Assembly: GCA_013398955.1 (NCBI GenBank)
Contig: VWPU01010169.1
Coordinates: forward strand, 1 to 64,000
Length of the DNA stretch: 64,000 nt
Direction: 5' to 3'
Source: Callaeas wilsoni
Taxonomy: Eukaryota > Chordata > Aves > Passeriformes > Callaeidae
Of this stretch, positions 47,501-60,713 are shown in pieces. The notes under the pieces are model-generated. The model searched no databases and was not told the origin of the DNA. It worked only from the letters and a program-made list of their open reading frames with translations. The first letter of the stretch is position 1, and each line of letters starts with the position of its first letter. The translations under genes were made by a program, and so were the position numbers.

Positions 47501-48849
47501 AAAAACTTGTTTGATATACTACCCAGATTCTCTAAAATCTACCTAGCCAGCTTAATGACAGAAGGTCAGAATAAGAAGAGATGGGTATCTAGGTTTAAAA
47601 ATGGAAACTGAGTTTCTGTTTTTGCTTTGTTGATGATGTGGGTGGTAGGACAGTCAATTTGGAAGGACAACAGCAGAAGAGCATTGAGGGTAGAAGTGAT
47701 GAAGTGATGAAGTTTATAGTGATGAAGTTTAATTTTTTCTTGTATATGTAACTATTTTCCTATATAAAATTTATTGCATACTCTTGTTCAAAACATCACT
47801 TAGAGATGTTTTTTTAAAATTTGCTCTGATTGATACTGTCTTCATGATGATTTCTATCCAGCAATAACACAGACCTATTTCCAGATGATGTAGGTATCTC
47901 AGACTTGGCTTAGTTGTTGCTGTTACCTATTGCTGTCCTTTAAGCGGTAAAGGTGGTAACTATACCGCTACAGCTAAATCAGGGACAAAGGCCTAATTCT
48001 GTTTCACTGTAAGCTGATTTCATGTGTTGTTTTTCAGGGAGTTATTCTTACACTACAACAAATCCAGAATCACATTCAGAGACTGAAAAGATGTAAAACC
48101 CCAGATGTATGAATCTAAGGAGGAGAAATTCCATCATATCCAGGAGACAGATGAACTCATTGCAATAGCTCTCAGAAACGGACTAGGAAAAACACCACAT
48201 TATTAATGGGGGTGTATGTGTGTGCTTACTTGTATGAAATACATATTTAGATGCTGCCAGTGGGAAATAAAACCCAGCAATATGTCTTTATATTTCTCCA
48301 ATGATATTAATTTCTTCAGCAAAGGGTAAGGAAAAGTTTAGTTACTCTATAGACATAAGTCTATGATATGTTATAAATATAATATGTGATGGTGGACAGT
48401 GTAACGGAATTTCCTTTTTATCCAGTAGGGATGACTGTACAAAATCCATTAGTGGCTTTGCTTTGCTCTGCCACCTGTGAGTTATGCAGTCATTCCTAAC
48501 TCATGAAAATGAAGTATGTTGTCCTTCCTGCCATCAGAAACCCCATATTTATGAACACATACAATGCAGAATATATTAATGTGTACAGTACTAGCTCATC
48601 TGTGGACCTTCAGGTATACATGGACTACGTGTTCACATATAGGTCTTAATGTCTGGCTATATATCCATAATTATATAGGCCTGAGGTCACCATTTATGGT
48701 AAATGAATTAATAATTTTAATTGAAGATAGGCCAAAAGATGTGTTTTTACAGGGAACTCAGCCAGCAGGTAGTTGCCAATACAGGAACAAAGGCAACAAT
48801 TTCTGTTCTAAACAATCAAATTGAAAAATTTGGAATGTCACATAATGCA
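44523..48849. other. AT-rich spacer, nothing recognised
   Basis: Only short frames (longest 108 codons, 46774-47100 minus, hydrophobic and Phe-rich, no recognised family). Short tandem GATGAAGT units occur at about 47694-47729. No transposon recognised. Confidence 0.6.
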
Positions 48850-49220
48850 AATGACACACAGAGTCATAACAACACATTATTATCATTTATATTGCTTCGT
48901 TCAATGACACAATCCCTGATAAATTGAAAGTAAAATGACATTAGCATCATGAATCGCTCTTTTTTTCCCCGTCTCTAATTTTTTTTTGGTAAATATAATC
49001 CTGGCTAGTGTTTGAAAGAATTAATCATTTCCTCCTTTGGTAATTTCTTGTGAGTTAAAACTGTGTGACAGGGGACTTTCTAATACCAAAACCACACTCA
49101 TTACATAGAAATAAAGCCGTTCTCTGTTCTTGTTTCCTGTCAATCCAGTACATTTCATGTGCACTAAATTCACTTTAAAGAGAACAGTCCATGAGAATTA
49201 CAACTGAGTTCTTGAGGTGG
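48850..49220. promoter_or_regulatory. Weak candidate conserved non-coding element
   Basis: Complex sequence with GCATCATGAATCGC, CCTGATAAATTG, GAATTAATCATTTCC, and several CACTAAATTC/CATGTGC-type motifs. Only a weak impression from motif content; it could be ordinary spacer. Confidence 0.18.
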
Positions 49221-50689
49221 GTTGCTGTCTTGTTTTTAAATTCTGTATAAAATATTAAACTCATTCAGGACACGTGAATATAACAGATATTTGGAAGGAT
49301 AGTCTTCCAAATGCTGTAGTACACTTTTCTGTAAATGTGTCCATGTCCTAGGTATATTTTAATAAGCCCTGGGTTTTTTTGGTCAAAATTTTACTCTAAA
49401 GCTTTTCATGGGCTTCCGTAAACTATGGAAACATCCATCAGCTGAGGAAGATTCAGTACCAAAAACTGAGGGACTCAATATTCTTAGCAAATTCTTGATC
49501 ACTTGCAGTTAAAAGAAGGAGAGATATTGCAGCTTTCAATGGCATCTTGAACCAGTGGTGTAAGACTGGGGCATAACATAATGTCTTGTGTTTGGGAAGC
49601 TTGTGATAGGCTATGTAGGTGGTAAGTACGCCTGAAGATACATCAATGGGCTCACTGCAGTGTTTTGATTAGTCTTCATTGATGTCTTGTAAAATGGGAT
49701 GGAAAGTGGGAATGTCATGTTGACTGCTCTGCTTGCAATGGGAGCAGGCACTGGGACTTCAGATTTCAGGAAAATGGCAAACAATGGAGGAACTTTTCAA
49801 TCAAAGGAAAATTACCGTACCTTTGTTTCAAAGAGATTTCTCTAAGCAATATAATTATTCTCTTTGGTCTCAGATTTGGGAAAGTCAAGTAGAGAAAAGG
49901 GCTCAAATAAAAGAGTTCAATTTATATCTTTTTGCCCTGAATGTTTCTATGTACTGCATAATAATTTCCCTCTCTTCAATGGTTTACTTGAAATGTTTTT
50001 GAATTACATGTTTTCATGTTCTTATAACAACTCTTTCAAACCACAGTGGTCACTGTTGACAGGCTTTCAAACCAAAATCCATTAAAGTTGAGAAAACAAT
50101 AGAAAATTTTCAAAATGTCTGTAAGAAAAGAATGCATTGGATGTAATTTTCATTTTCTTTTTATGCAAGGGGTTACCAACACTGAAGAGCACTGTTCTCC
50201 CCTCACCCTCAAAACAGACTCAAAACTAAAAATCGAATTTTACAGAAAAGGTCTGTCAAAAAATGTCTTGCCTTACATTGCTGTAGCATAATTCACGTCT
50301 CCTACAGATAATATTATTTATTTGCTGAAAGTGTAACATACAGAAGGCTGTAAAACAAGAGACAAATTATAGCTCAGTAACTAATAAAATCACACATTTT
50401 TCTTTATATTGCAAGATCACGTATCCTTAACAGAAACAAGTCACAAATTCCACCAAATTTTGCGTGTTCTGGTATCTGTCTTTGGTAATGATTTATTATG
50501 GAATGATCATCAATTTCTGCAAAATATCATCATTTGATCATTTTCAGCATTTCTACGTTAATTTCAGTAAAACTGAGGAGGCTAGCAAGAACATATGGGC
50601 ATGGACCAGATGTATTTCCTGGCTCCATCTAAAAGCCATCTGCCTTTTTTCGTCCTAAATTATTACCGGGATACTTACCTGTGCTCTAT
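49221..50689. other. AT-rich spacer, nothing recognised
   Basis: A pair of overlapping plus frames (49733-50002 and 49864-50085) has no recognised domain. Nothing else stands out. Confidence 0.6.
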
Positions 50690-50709
50690 ACACACACACA
50701 CACAGACAC

Positions 50710-50758
<49 letters not shown>
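50690..50758. repeat. Compound (CA)n-(GATA)n microsatellite
   Basis: CA units at about 50692-50709 pass into about twelve clean GATA units ending at 50758. The GATA part is uniform and likely polymorphic. It gives a Tyr/Leu/Ser/Ile repeat frame on minus that is not a gene. Confidence 0.95.
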
Positions 50759-53231
50759 TGACTTGCTGACACTGTTCAAAGGGGCTATTAAACCCTCAGT
50801 TTTGTAGTCTTGATCTAGCTGCTGAAGCTTTAGAGCAGATGACGTAATAGGTATCAGACAAAGCATATGAGATACAGGCTGTTGTGGTTGCTCTTCATTC
50901 TAAACTCACACTTACATAACAATTCCTTTTTCTAAGGACCTGAAATGTCACATTGACTGTCCAATGGAAATGGGTCTGGAAATATATGCCCAGATGTTGA
51001 CTTAGGGGATTTCTTTAAGAACTGCTTTGCTGTGAGTTAGAAAGACTTCTGAACTGACTGGGGTGTCCTGCATTGTAGAATTATGGATGACTCATAAAGT
51101 TCTGTGGAAGTATTTATTTCTGTGGTCATTTTGGGATAAGATTATATATTAAATTCAATTATTTTTTGCTCAATTTATTTAATTGTCCTTTTTTCTTTAA
51201 GGTAACAATCTAAGGCTATGTCCTCATGGTCTGTTTCTCAAAGATACAGGTTTGCTCTGCACAAACTCTGAACAGACTGGAAATTTTGCGCATGGGTTAG
51301 CTCAAAACTGAACCCAAGCTAATAAATTCTGCCTCTGATTAGTGCATATTAAGCCAGGCTTTTTGTAATGCTGAAGTATTATCCGGGTTTTGCATTCACA
51401 CTGTTACAGTCAAGGAGAGCATGGACAGACCAAGCTTGCTAAACAATTAAAAATTTCTCCCTCTTGCTCACAGTAGTTTTCCATGTGCTTCATCTTTGAA
51501 CACTTTACATACGCAAAACTTGTCTGACCTAAGCATATGACTAATGGTATTCCCACAGCTTTTTGTAGCTTGGACAAAGTAAAAGGCTTTATGCTCCCAA
51601 AAAATACAGCAAAGCCTGAATGGGAAAACCTCTTGACCTCCCCATCTTTTACTGTCCATAACTGTCCACAGACACACAGAAATTTTCTGTTCAGTTAAAT
51701 AAAGTGGTAAGTGACTGAAAGTAGTGACTTGTAATGGAAAATGTCAGGCAACCTCAAACTGAGGCAACTTTATGAGTACTGTCTAGGAAAAAGTTGAGGA
51801 TGTGCTGTTCATTCTTTTTAGTTCAGAGGAGCATGTGGTTCTGGGGCTGAATTACGGGAGGATCATTTGCACAGACTGTCATGAAACAGTCTTTTCTTTC
51901 TTGCTGTCTGTACAGAGATGCTGAGGCAGGGAATTGTGAAAAATTATTAAAAACTCGACATGCATTATAAGACCTGAATTCTTTAGCTATATACACAGAA
52001 GGATACAGAATATATCTGATGCTATTTAATCCTGAACAGCATTCATTCACTCCCCTGCAAAGTGCAAACCTAAATTCAGACAAAAACATAATATTTATTA
52101 CATGCAAGTCTCAACCCCAATATCCGTCCAGTGAAGCAAACAACTTCACCTGAAGCTGACAGATGTCCAATGTGATGAATCATAACTTAAAACAGCCATA
52201 AGTAAGTCAGTGGGACATAACCAAGCAAAATATAGAATAAACTCAGTCTTCCTGATACAGTGGAGTTGCCTGTTAAAGAGGGAAACTATAAGTCGGTTTT
52301 CAAAAGAAGAACTACTTTGAAGGTGCTATTGATCTCACAAAGGTGAGACTGAAGCACAAAGATTCTTTCTTTAAAATGGAAGACTTGCATCCTTTAGTTC
52401 CCACAGGCAAGGCTTGACACTAAATAAGTCCGAGGAAAATCCTGCATAGTCCTTCAAGTAAGGAAAGAAATTGCCTCATAATACATAGCAGTCTGCCACA
52501 ATGGGAATCAAGAACAATAGGGGAGGAAGTCAAAAGATCAATCCTAACCACATTGTGAAGGCCTCTGCCAAGAATAGGCTTTCTATATCGAATGCTAATC
52601 CTCAAATACATTTTAATGTACTTTTTGAGCCTGTTGCTCCACACAGTGTTTTCCAAAACTTTTTACATTGGTCAACATGTGTATAGATCATCAGGCAAAC
52701 AAATTTAAATGTGATTGCCAAGGTGAGGAAAAGGAGTGGGAGGGACAAGAGTTTGTGAAAACATACATAAAGAAGTTGCAGATTGTGCTTCTAGAAGAAT
52801 CAAAGTTTGTGGTTTTCCTGTCCCTGACTATAACAGATGTCTGCTTCTTATATCCTAGTGAAATAGGAGGTTTTCTGGATCCTGGTTTTAATCTCTTATT
52901 CGTGTTTGTATGAATGTGGGTGTTATCAGGACATCCCTGGACAGTTATTAAACCACTGACCGGTGGAGGCTCTGCTACAGATGGATATAATTCAAGACTG
53001 GTGCTATTATATTAATGGGTTTAATTTAAACAGGACTAGCCTTGCTAGCCAAATTACTGCCATTTAAATCAATTGGCTTAGGGGAAAAAACAGCCTGACC
53101 ATAGCCATTAGCCTTCAATTTATTACTGTATCAGTTTTAAACTGGGTAAGGCATATTGCTCAGTGTCTGTCCTCCTGTCCTTTGGTGCTGCTTCCTTCCC
53201 CCACCATACAGTAATAAAAGACCTACAGGGC
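50759..53231. other. AT-rich spacer, nothing recognised
   Basis: Frames up to 94 codons (51823-52107 minus) without recognised domains. No repeat family seen. Confidence 0.6.
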
Positions 53232-53340
53232 AAAAAAAAAAAAAAAGGAAAAAAAATTTTAAAAAAACACATTAATTTTAAAAAAAAAAAAAAAGAAAAA
53301 AAAAGAGAAAAAAAATTCTGAAACATCACATTAATTTAAA
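53232..53340. repeat. A-rich low-complexity region with duplicated motif
   Basis: Long A-runs interrupted by G and TTTT, with the motif CACATTAATTT occurring twice, at 53268 and 53327. Partly a diverged duplication of about 59 bp. Alternatively the A-runs mark an old retrotransposed tail, but no element body is visible. Confidence 0.75.
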
Positions 53341-53679
53341 GTCAATGTTTCATGAGCAAAGACCAGGTATCTCGTGAAAGAGACTCTCCATAGGATCCAA
53401 TACTTGCCTTTGATGTCACCTCATTAAATTGAGATTCAAATGATCTAACAGATGTATTAGTTTAAAAAGACATTTTACTGCATATTTTTAAGATATAAAA
53501 AAGTCGCAATGTCTTTTTTTTTTTTTATAACACATTTCAACCTGATTCAAATAGAAAAGCAAAAGGGAAGAAAATGCTTTAGATGTGCTCTTTTGATTTT
53601 TTCCAATCTTGCCTGAATAAAATGGAATGGGAGATCAAGAACACTCAATTAATTTCAACACTGGGTGTCAGAGGGAAAA

Positions 53680-53754
53680 GGGGGGGGGGGAATATTATAG
53701 ATGCACAACACTTAACAAATGCATAGATTGAAAGAAGGAAATATGGGGGGGGGG
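53680..53754 (+). repeat. Two G homopolymer runs 54 bp apart
   Basis: Eleven Gs at 53680-53690 and ten at 53745-53754 on the plus strand. Each may be length-variable, and sequencing length error is likely at such runs. Confidence 0.9.
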
Positions 53755-53769
53755 AGAGAGATAAAAAAC

Positions 53770-54200
53770 CATGTCTATATTTTATTGCACTCAGTAAGCT
53801 TTTCACTTGTATTTATAGCTGCAATTATATCTCAATGAGGTTTGTCTACAGTGTTGGCTTCACGCTAATTTTCCCCCTCACTGCATTCTTGGAATAGCCT
53901 CGGACTGTTTATGAACCAGACATATTGACCTCATTTACAGCTAGCAGTTTAAATCCATAATTTTTCCACCCACAATCCCTCTTTGACATTCCGGCAATGC
54001 GGCCGGCTCACTGAGACTGAACTAAAAGTCTCACACTTCATTGAACACCATTATGCGGCTTTATGCTTATAAGCCTGTTTCCCTCAGCTGCCTTTCAGCT
54101 TTGCTGGAGATCCGTTTGGCCACAGGCCGGCAGTGATTAACTGGAAGAATCCAATAAATCAGCCTGTCAGCCAGCAGGCTCTCCTCACTGTGTCTACAAA
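53770..54200. promoter_or_regulatory. Strong candidate ultraconserved-type enhancer
   Basis: Complex non-repetitive block with clear CpG content (CACGCTAAT, CCTCGGAC, TCCGGCAATGCGGCCGG around 53990-54005, ATGCGGC, ATCCGTT). It carries spaced TTATGC copies at 54051 and 54061, a perfect palindrome GCTTATAAGC at 54065-54074, GTGATTAAC near 54133 and CCAAT at 54151. No coding frame crosses it. It has the texture of a deeply conserved developmental enhancer; the claim is inference and the target is unknown. Confidence 0.48.
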
Positions 54201-54217
54201 TCGACATTTGGATTTGC

Positions 54218-54355
54218 ACTCTCTTTTTTTCCTCCCCCTTTGCTCTCCTTCCCTCCCTCGCCTGCCTCCCTCTCTCCCTCCTTCCCTCACCTGCCTCTCT
54301 GCCTCTCTTTACTCAGCCCCCATCATCTCCCACTCCTCCCTCACCCACCCTCCCT
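54218..54355. repeat. Polypyrimidine tract (CTCCCT-rich)
   Basis: Almost all C and T on the plus strand, with repeated CTCC and CCTGCCT units. It lies next to the enhancer-like block; the plus frame 54133-54357 is Pro/Ser/Leu-rich because of it. Confidence 0.9.
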
Positions 54356-54537
54356 GAGGGCAGCAGGTTGCCCCTTTTCTCCCACTAAAAGGTAGGCTTG
54401 AAGGAAGGCTATTGTTAGCATGGCTGGACCTTGCAAACAGTCCTTTGGTGAAACAAGTTGCTTTTGAATTGTGTGCTATGAGTGCCCCTCCATTTCCACA
54501 TTTCATTTAAATTCCATCCTCCCCACATTCCACACTT

Positions 54538-54590
54538 CACACACAAACACACGCACTGTCACACACACTCCACACACACTCACATCTCAT
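54538..54590. repeat. Imperfect (CA)n repeat
   Basis: CACA units broken by TTCACA, CGCACTG and CTCC on the plus strand. Confidence 0.85.
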
Positions 54591-57500
54591 TAACTCTTGC
54601 TGATCCCCTTACATCAGACAGAGAGTAATGGAGGTGATTGAGAGGGAAAGAATATTGACTTTCTTGCACTGCCTTTCTTATCTGCTCTTAAAACGATAGG
54701 CATAGAGAGAGCACAGGAAAACAGGGGTGCCTGCCACCTGCGCACAAGAGCAATGGTTATCCAAGCTCTCTGTGACTTGACCCTTCCTGCTGCTTTTATA
54801 TTAGAAAACTATAATTAGGTCCTCTGTTTGTTCATTTGCGTGGTTTCTTTTTCCTTTGATTTCAGGTCTTTGGGAAGTTCTGCACTGGCAGCTGGCCTGC
54901 TCCCACAATAGCATGCTTGTAGACATGCTTCCAGGTGTCTCTGTCTGCCTGCTGCTGTTTCACAGGGATTTTGATTGCCCCTTCTCTCTCTCCCCACTTT
55001 AGTTGTGGTTCTGAGAGAAGGAAACCTGGACCCCAAGTGCCTCCTTTTTCATGGGTTCTGGATACCCAGACAGGGCATTTTCCTCCTCCAGCATGCTCCT
55101 GGGCTTCGCTCTGGGCAGTGCTGGACTCTCTTCCTTTAGAATACCCATTTGGGCCACCTTGTTCTTCCATCCAGGATTACATCTGCTCTGCGAGCAGAAA
55201 TATTTTCATGGCATCTAGGGGTCAAACAAAGCACTGCCTAGCAGCTGGGGGGTAGGAGACACCATAGGCTCGGAAATCTCCTGGGACAGCCTTACTGGGA
55301 GCTCTTCCTTGCCACCACAACACTGTTGCATTCAGCACATGTGGCACAGAGGGGAAAGACCTGGGCTGGAGATGATGAGTTGCCTTCCACTAGCCAAGCA
55401 ATTGCTAGCTGTGACAGGTGGTGACACTCTGGATATATCTGCTGTCTCTCCAAAGGTTCCCAGAAAAGAGAGACAAAGCTGGACAGACCTACCTGTCTCA
55501 TCTTAGGATGAAATAAAAAAATTAAACCCCGAATATTTGGAGTTCTCAAATTCACACTAAAGAAATTGCAAAATCTTGAAGGCTTATTTCTTCCCTCCCT
55601 TTCTTTTAGGTAAGGATGTTCACCCTCTCCTACCAACTTTTGCCATTCACGAGCCCGATGCTGAGAGTCCAAGAACACACCATTGATCCTAATATACACC
55701 ATTGTAGACCCTAATACAGGCAAAGAAGGGCAACTGGGAACTCTGCCTGCCCCATTATCCATGGGTGTGCTGGCCCTCTTAGTCCCAGCATGACTCTTGA
55801 CTAAAGCTGCCATTTGGCTCTGTAAGCAGAGATTAGGCTGTATTAGTAAAATTAAATGAGACTTAGATATGAGTTATGCATGCAGGTCCAAAAATACTAA
55901 ATTTACAGGAGGTAAGAGGGTCTGGTAGCTTGTAATTACACCGCCACTAGGAAGGCAGTGTGTTGTGGGATGCAGGCAGAGAGAATTACCATGTGCAGCT
56001 TAACTGGTTGGTCCTTCTCACCTCCTTTCTCCTCAGAGGGCAGCCAGAGTAACTTCTTCATCAAAATCCGCTAGTATCATCATTTTCTCTTGTTCTCCAA
56101 GTTTTCACTGGAATGGTGGCTATATCTCTCTTTTCATTTACATTGCATTGCTTTATTAAAAATAGATGAAAACAGCATGTGAAATGTCTTGCTTCAGGTC
56201 AGAAGATAATTTTATTTAGATCTCAACAAACCAAATATATAAAAGGAAAGAAAATGGCATTTTCACTGAAGTACAGTACATTGTTATTTCCCTACTTGCA
56301 AAAAACCCTGTATACTCTTTGGCAATAACTGATAAAAAGTAAAAAATATATAGCTGACATGAAATTTATGTCTTTTTAAGAATATGTTTGTATTCCATAC
56401 AACTTCTGGCTATGCTTACTAACCATTTAATGAGCCACGCTCCAGACCTTGATGAGATACTGTACTGATGTATTCCACAAATTCATTATAGACCAAAGGC
56501 CTTTCTGAAATTTGGTTGCTTTTTGTTTTCTTCTGCTCTCATGCTATTTGAAAGAATAAATCTGAGCTATTTACTTTCTCTAAATTGTTCTATGTGCCTC
56601 TGACTTCATCCTCCATGAATTAAAAAAAATCTCATTTTGCCTTGATTTATATATCAGGTCTCTCCCTGATTTTATTTTGTTCTTTGGCCTCTTCTATTTT
56701 AAATTTATTTCTCTCACAAGAAAATATGTTAGGCCAAATTTGCAGACTCTGAAAATGCTTTTGAACCAGTTTCTGTCATTGCATGAAATTTTGAAATTAT
56801 TATAATTTATGAGTTTTACTTTATAAAAAATTGTACCAAAAAATTACTTATAAAAATTTTTTGTTAGTAAAATTTCTATGCTTCTAAACTTCCATAAAAT
56901 TCTTAACATGAAATGTAGTAAAAAGCATCAGGTTTTGAGAAATGAAAATTAAAACCATTCAAAATTTCAATTTTTCCTCTATCTCAAATTAATTTTCACT
57001 TTTGAATAAGCCCTAATTTTTAAATATTTCTATCTTTGTGTGCACAGTTATTAGATTCCTGAATAACACAGAATTCTAAATGATTTTTTTTTGGGTTGAT
57101 GCCACTGTATTTGTTTTAATTCCTTTTGTCTTAGTACACCCTTCTCTCTTAAGTCCAGTTTATGTTCAGTTTGATATGAAGTAAAATGATATTTTAAACT
57201 GGAGACTCTGAATTAGAAAGAAAATTAATTGCTTTAACATACTGATCTTCTTGCACTTAGAGAGTGAAGAATTACAGCTCTTATAAGCAGACCTGTGTAT
57301 GCCCTACAGCTGTCTTTGAACAGCCACCATAGAGCACCAGTAACTTCAGTATCTTTCTACCTTTATTTCACTTGTTGATGTGGGAGTTACATGTAATACC
57401 TATATAGAATATAGGGTGGGGGAGGTATAGATATACATATTACCACCTTGGTAGCTGGAGACTTGAGAAAAGCAGTTCCATGAGATTTCAAGGCTACACT

Positions 57501-60500
57501 GAAGGAAATTAAATAGAAGGAAGGTTGCTTAGAATGTACTGGAGAAGTGAAAGCTGCCTTCCTAGAATGAGAGCATAAAAGAATAACCAAACCTACTTTA
57601 AATCCTCACTAGCCATGGTCTGGGATTCCTACTCCTCATGCCCTTGATGAGCTGATCCTTATGGAGATCCTACTTGGTCAAAATCTGCTTGCTGTGTCTG
57701 GGCAACACCCAGAGAGCTGCATACAACTGGGGCCACCCAGGTATGCGTCCAAGGAAATTAAGCAGCTGTGGCTGTAGCAGATGTGGACAGAAGAAGCTGT
57801 AAGTTATTTATTCCCCTCAATAGATGGTAAAATACTTGTTTGCCTCTCTTGGCAACCAGGGTTGCTCAGGAGTGACCATGCTTCCAGTTTTTTTGCTGTT
57901 TGCAGCATTACTTAGCATTACCTGCCCCAGGGCCTGGCAGAAGTTAGGAAGAGGTCAAGTTACCAGAAACCTGTCCCTGCTAAGAGTGAGGACTTGTGTC
58001 TGTACCCCCTATTGTGCTCCTAATCTCTCTGCTGCTTAAATAGTGTGCAAGAAGATATTTCTGAGTATCGGGATGTAAGTATCTGGGCAGTTTAAAACCT
58101 ATCAAATACAATAAAACTGATTAATTAATAGTGGTCGCTTTGCACTACTGATCTTAGAAACACCTGCCTTCTAGTGTCTACTACCTTACAGTCTCTGAAG
58201 AGGAGTTCCCTAGCCAAATGGACATTTCTACGCTAAAAATGATGGAATTCACTCTGATCCATGTCTACCTTGAATCATTATTCCAAATGGCAGTATGCTA
58301 TTTCTTTTTTCCTACTGACTTCTATTATTGATTGCCTTTCGTGACTCAGTCAATAAATATGCTTTAATCCTGGGTGTCCTTTCAAGCCAGATCTGGTGGG
58401 TCTAAGTTGCATCTAAATATAACCTTAAGGGAGAAATTGATTGCCTTTTAACTATGCTAGCTTTATTATTTCTGTTTAGCATCAAACTGAACTGTTTCCA
58501 GCAGCTGCTGCTAAATTTGCAAGGCTTCAGAAGCTGCTAAACATCCTACTCTAGTTTAGATGGAAAGGTAAACCTTTTTTTTTTTTTCTATAGAGCAGAG
58601 CGCCTTCAAGTTATCTCATTAAGACTGTATTTCACAGCTGTGATGTTGCCACTTCCCTGCAGGCCCCAATACCTTTGAACAGAGATCCAGCCTGAAAAAT
58701 AGAGGCTGAAGGCTGAGTCCCAGGGAGGCACGATAACATGAGTTCTTGGTCCCTTTTCCTGAGGAAGTGTTGTGTAGCTAACTAGTCTGTTCCTTATCCT
58801 CTGTTGCAGAAAGAAATACCCCTTTTTTTACACACACAAACAATCCCAACACTTCAATTCGGACTTGCTGCTGCTCTGCCTCCTTCACTGGCCTGTATTG
58901 GCAAGAACAGTAGCACAAAGGTAGCAGAAGAGGCAGCATTTCAGGAGTCACTCTGACAGGGTGACAGTGACTGAAAGTGAAGTGCTGTGGGTTCACAGCA
59001 GTGGGAGCAATAGCTGGCAACACCAAGTGCAGCCCATAAACAGGGAAGGGCATGCCCCAAGCACCCTTGTCTCTTGCTTGATACTTGGTGCCTGCTCAGA
59101 AAAAAAGAGCTGCCTGCTTTTCCTCTGCTGAGGCCTATAAAGAGTGTGTATTCTTGCCTGTATCATGCCCATATTCATGACAAATTGAATACAAACTCTT
59201 GGATGCTGTCTAAGCATATAATTTTGTGTATTAGATGGGCTGCTGGGAAGCTACAGCTTATCTTGTAACTCTCATATATCTCAAATAGCCCGATTGGAGC
59301 ACACGTAAAATCTGAATACAGTCATGTATGGCAATTTTTTTTAATTGCTAAAGTGAAGCACTTTCAATTCCTGGCAAAGAGGCTTCTGCTGCTGACATTA
59401 GAAAACCAGTAATATGTCTACACTGTAACCACTTAATTATACATAGAGGCATAATCACATAATGTGTCACTACTCTAAAAAAATTCTGCCTGTGAAACTT
59501 GTACAGAGACACCCACAGAAATATGAACAGTACTGCTTTCTCACAAACGCAATTTTCAGAAGTGACTGAAAAAACACAGCTTCCTTCCTATAGGGGACTA
59601 TCCCAGTATCAAAACTGCTTTTGTTCTGATCTGAGAAGCAGAAGAACAAGAATCTTTCTAGAACAGAATATTACCTAGGAAATACCAAGAAATAATGTAA
59701 GAAGATATTTTCATTTCCATCAGTGTGAAACCTTGTCTCCTTCATCACTCTTCAATGGAATAGAGTATGTTTTATAATGAGAAAAAGACTGATTTGGCAC
59801 GATTTGTTACTGTCATTTGAAATTTAACTTGATTTTGTAATGAGGTGAGATGTTAACAGTTTGCTTTTCTATCTCCATTTGCACTCAGACATTCCATAAA
59901 TAAACAAAACTCCCCTCTTATTTTTGCAGAAACCAACCCAATAAATCATACATGGCTAGCTGTTTAAACCATTAAACTATTCTTTTTTTAAGGTACCTAT
60001 CCCACTTCCAGCGTCACCTAGAAGAAAAGCAGATTGTGATGGGGAGTATTGAGAGGAAAAATTACCTTCATTATCTGTACACAAAATTGCACCCTCTTTG
60101 ACCTTTATGAAGGGTCAGGCAAGATCTGAGTGATACCATCCAGTCCAGACAAGGAATGCAGACAACTAAATTATACTATTCATACCATTTGAATACTAAC
60201 AGCTTTAAAAAATAATAATACCTGTGCTACCACCTGATTTATTTATGTTTGTTTGTGCATAGCTTCAGGAGCTGATAAGGCTAGACATGTGTGGGTGTAA
60301 GGCTCACTGAAATGGGCTGAGGAAACCTGAGAGATAGCCCATTATGATTAGTAAGTAGTATTCCATTAGAGGGGAAAGAACTGATAGGAAACGAGATGAA
60401 CTAATTCTTCTGTTAGGATCACCCCTAGAATTCCTTCTCTCCTCCAGGACAGGGTATGCCCCATTAGTGGTCTTTCCTTGAAAGAGTGGCCAAGGGGTCA

Positions 60501-60616
60501 CATGGATCAAAATAAACTGAATTACCTATGACATAATATATGTATTCACAGCAAGATATGCATAAATGGAAGGAAAATAATTAGTAATTCCAAGCATCCT
60601 GGTGATGATGAGACAC
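54591..60616. other. Spacer with one long unassigned frame
   Basis: The longest non-repeat frame of the window, 173 codons at 55292-55813 on minus, lies here in a moderately GC-rich part (54880-55800). It shows no domain, signal peptide or coiled coil that I recognise and may be chance. The rest is AT-rich with a T-run at 58576-58588. No transposon recognised. Confidence 0.5.
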
Positions 60617-60713
60617 CTGCAGGATAATCATCCAAATCAAATATTTGTCTCAGCTTCTTCAGATGATCTATCTCTTCCTGCAGCCGCTGAATGTCAGTGG
60701 TGCAGAGCGTGTG
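60617..60713 (-). CDS. Candidate internal exon encoding a coiled-coil segment
   Basis: Read on minus, a 97-bp open segment is preceded by a pyrimidine-rich acceptor (CCTTGCCTTTCAG, AG at 60714-60715) and followed by CAG|GTGTCT (GT at 60615-60616), a usable though weak donor. It starts in phase 0 and leaves one base for the next exon. It would encode about 32 residues, centred on DIQRLQEEIDHLKKLRQIF, with Ile/Leu at spacing 3-4 as in an amphipathic coiled coil, then an acidic DLDDYP tail. The open frame extends through both splice sites, so the exon limits depend on the splice signals. I do not recognise the protein. It is the most protein-like non-repeat segment in the window, but one short exon without neighbours is weak evidence. 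Confidence 0.35.

Noticed and set aside
55292..55813. 173-codon minus-strand frame, the longest outside simple repeats
   Set aside because: No recognised domain, signal peptide or splice support, and moderately GC-rich DNA makes long chance frames more likely. A protein search could overturn this.
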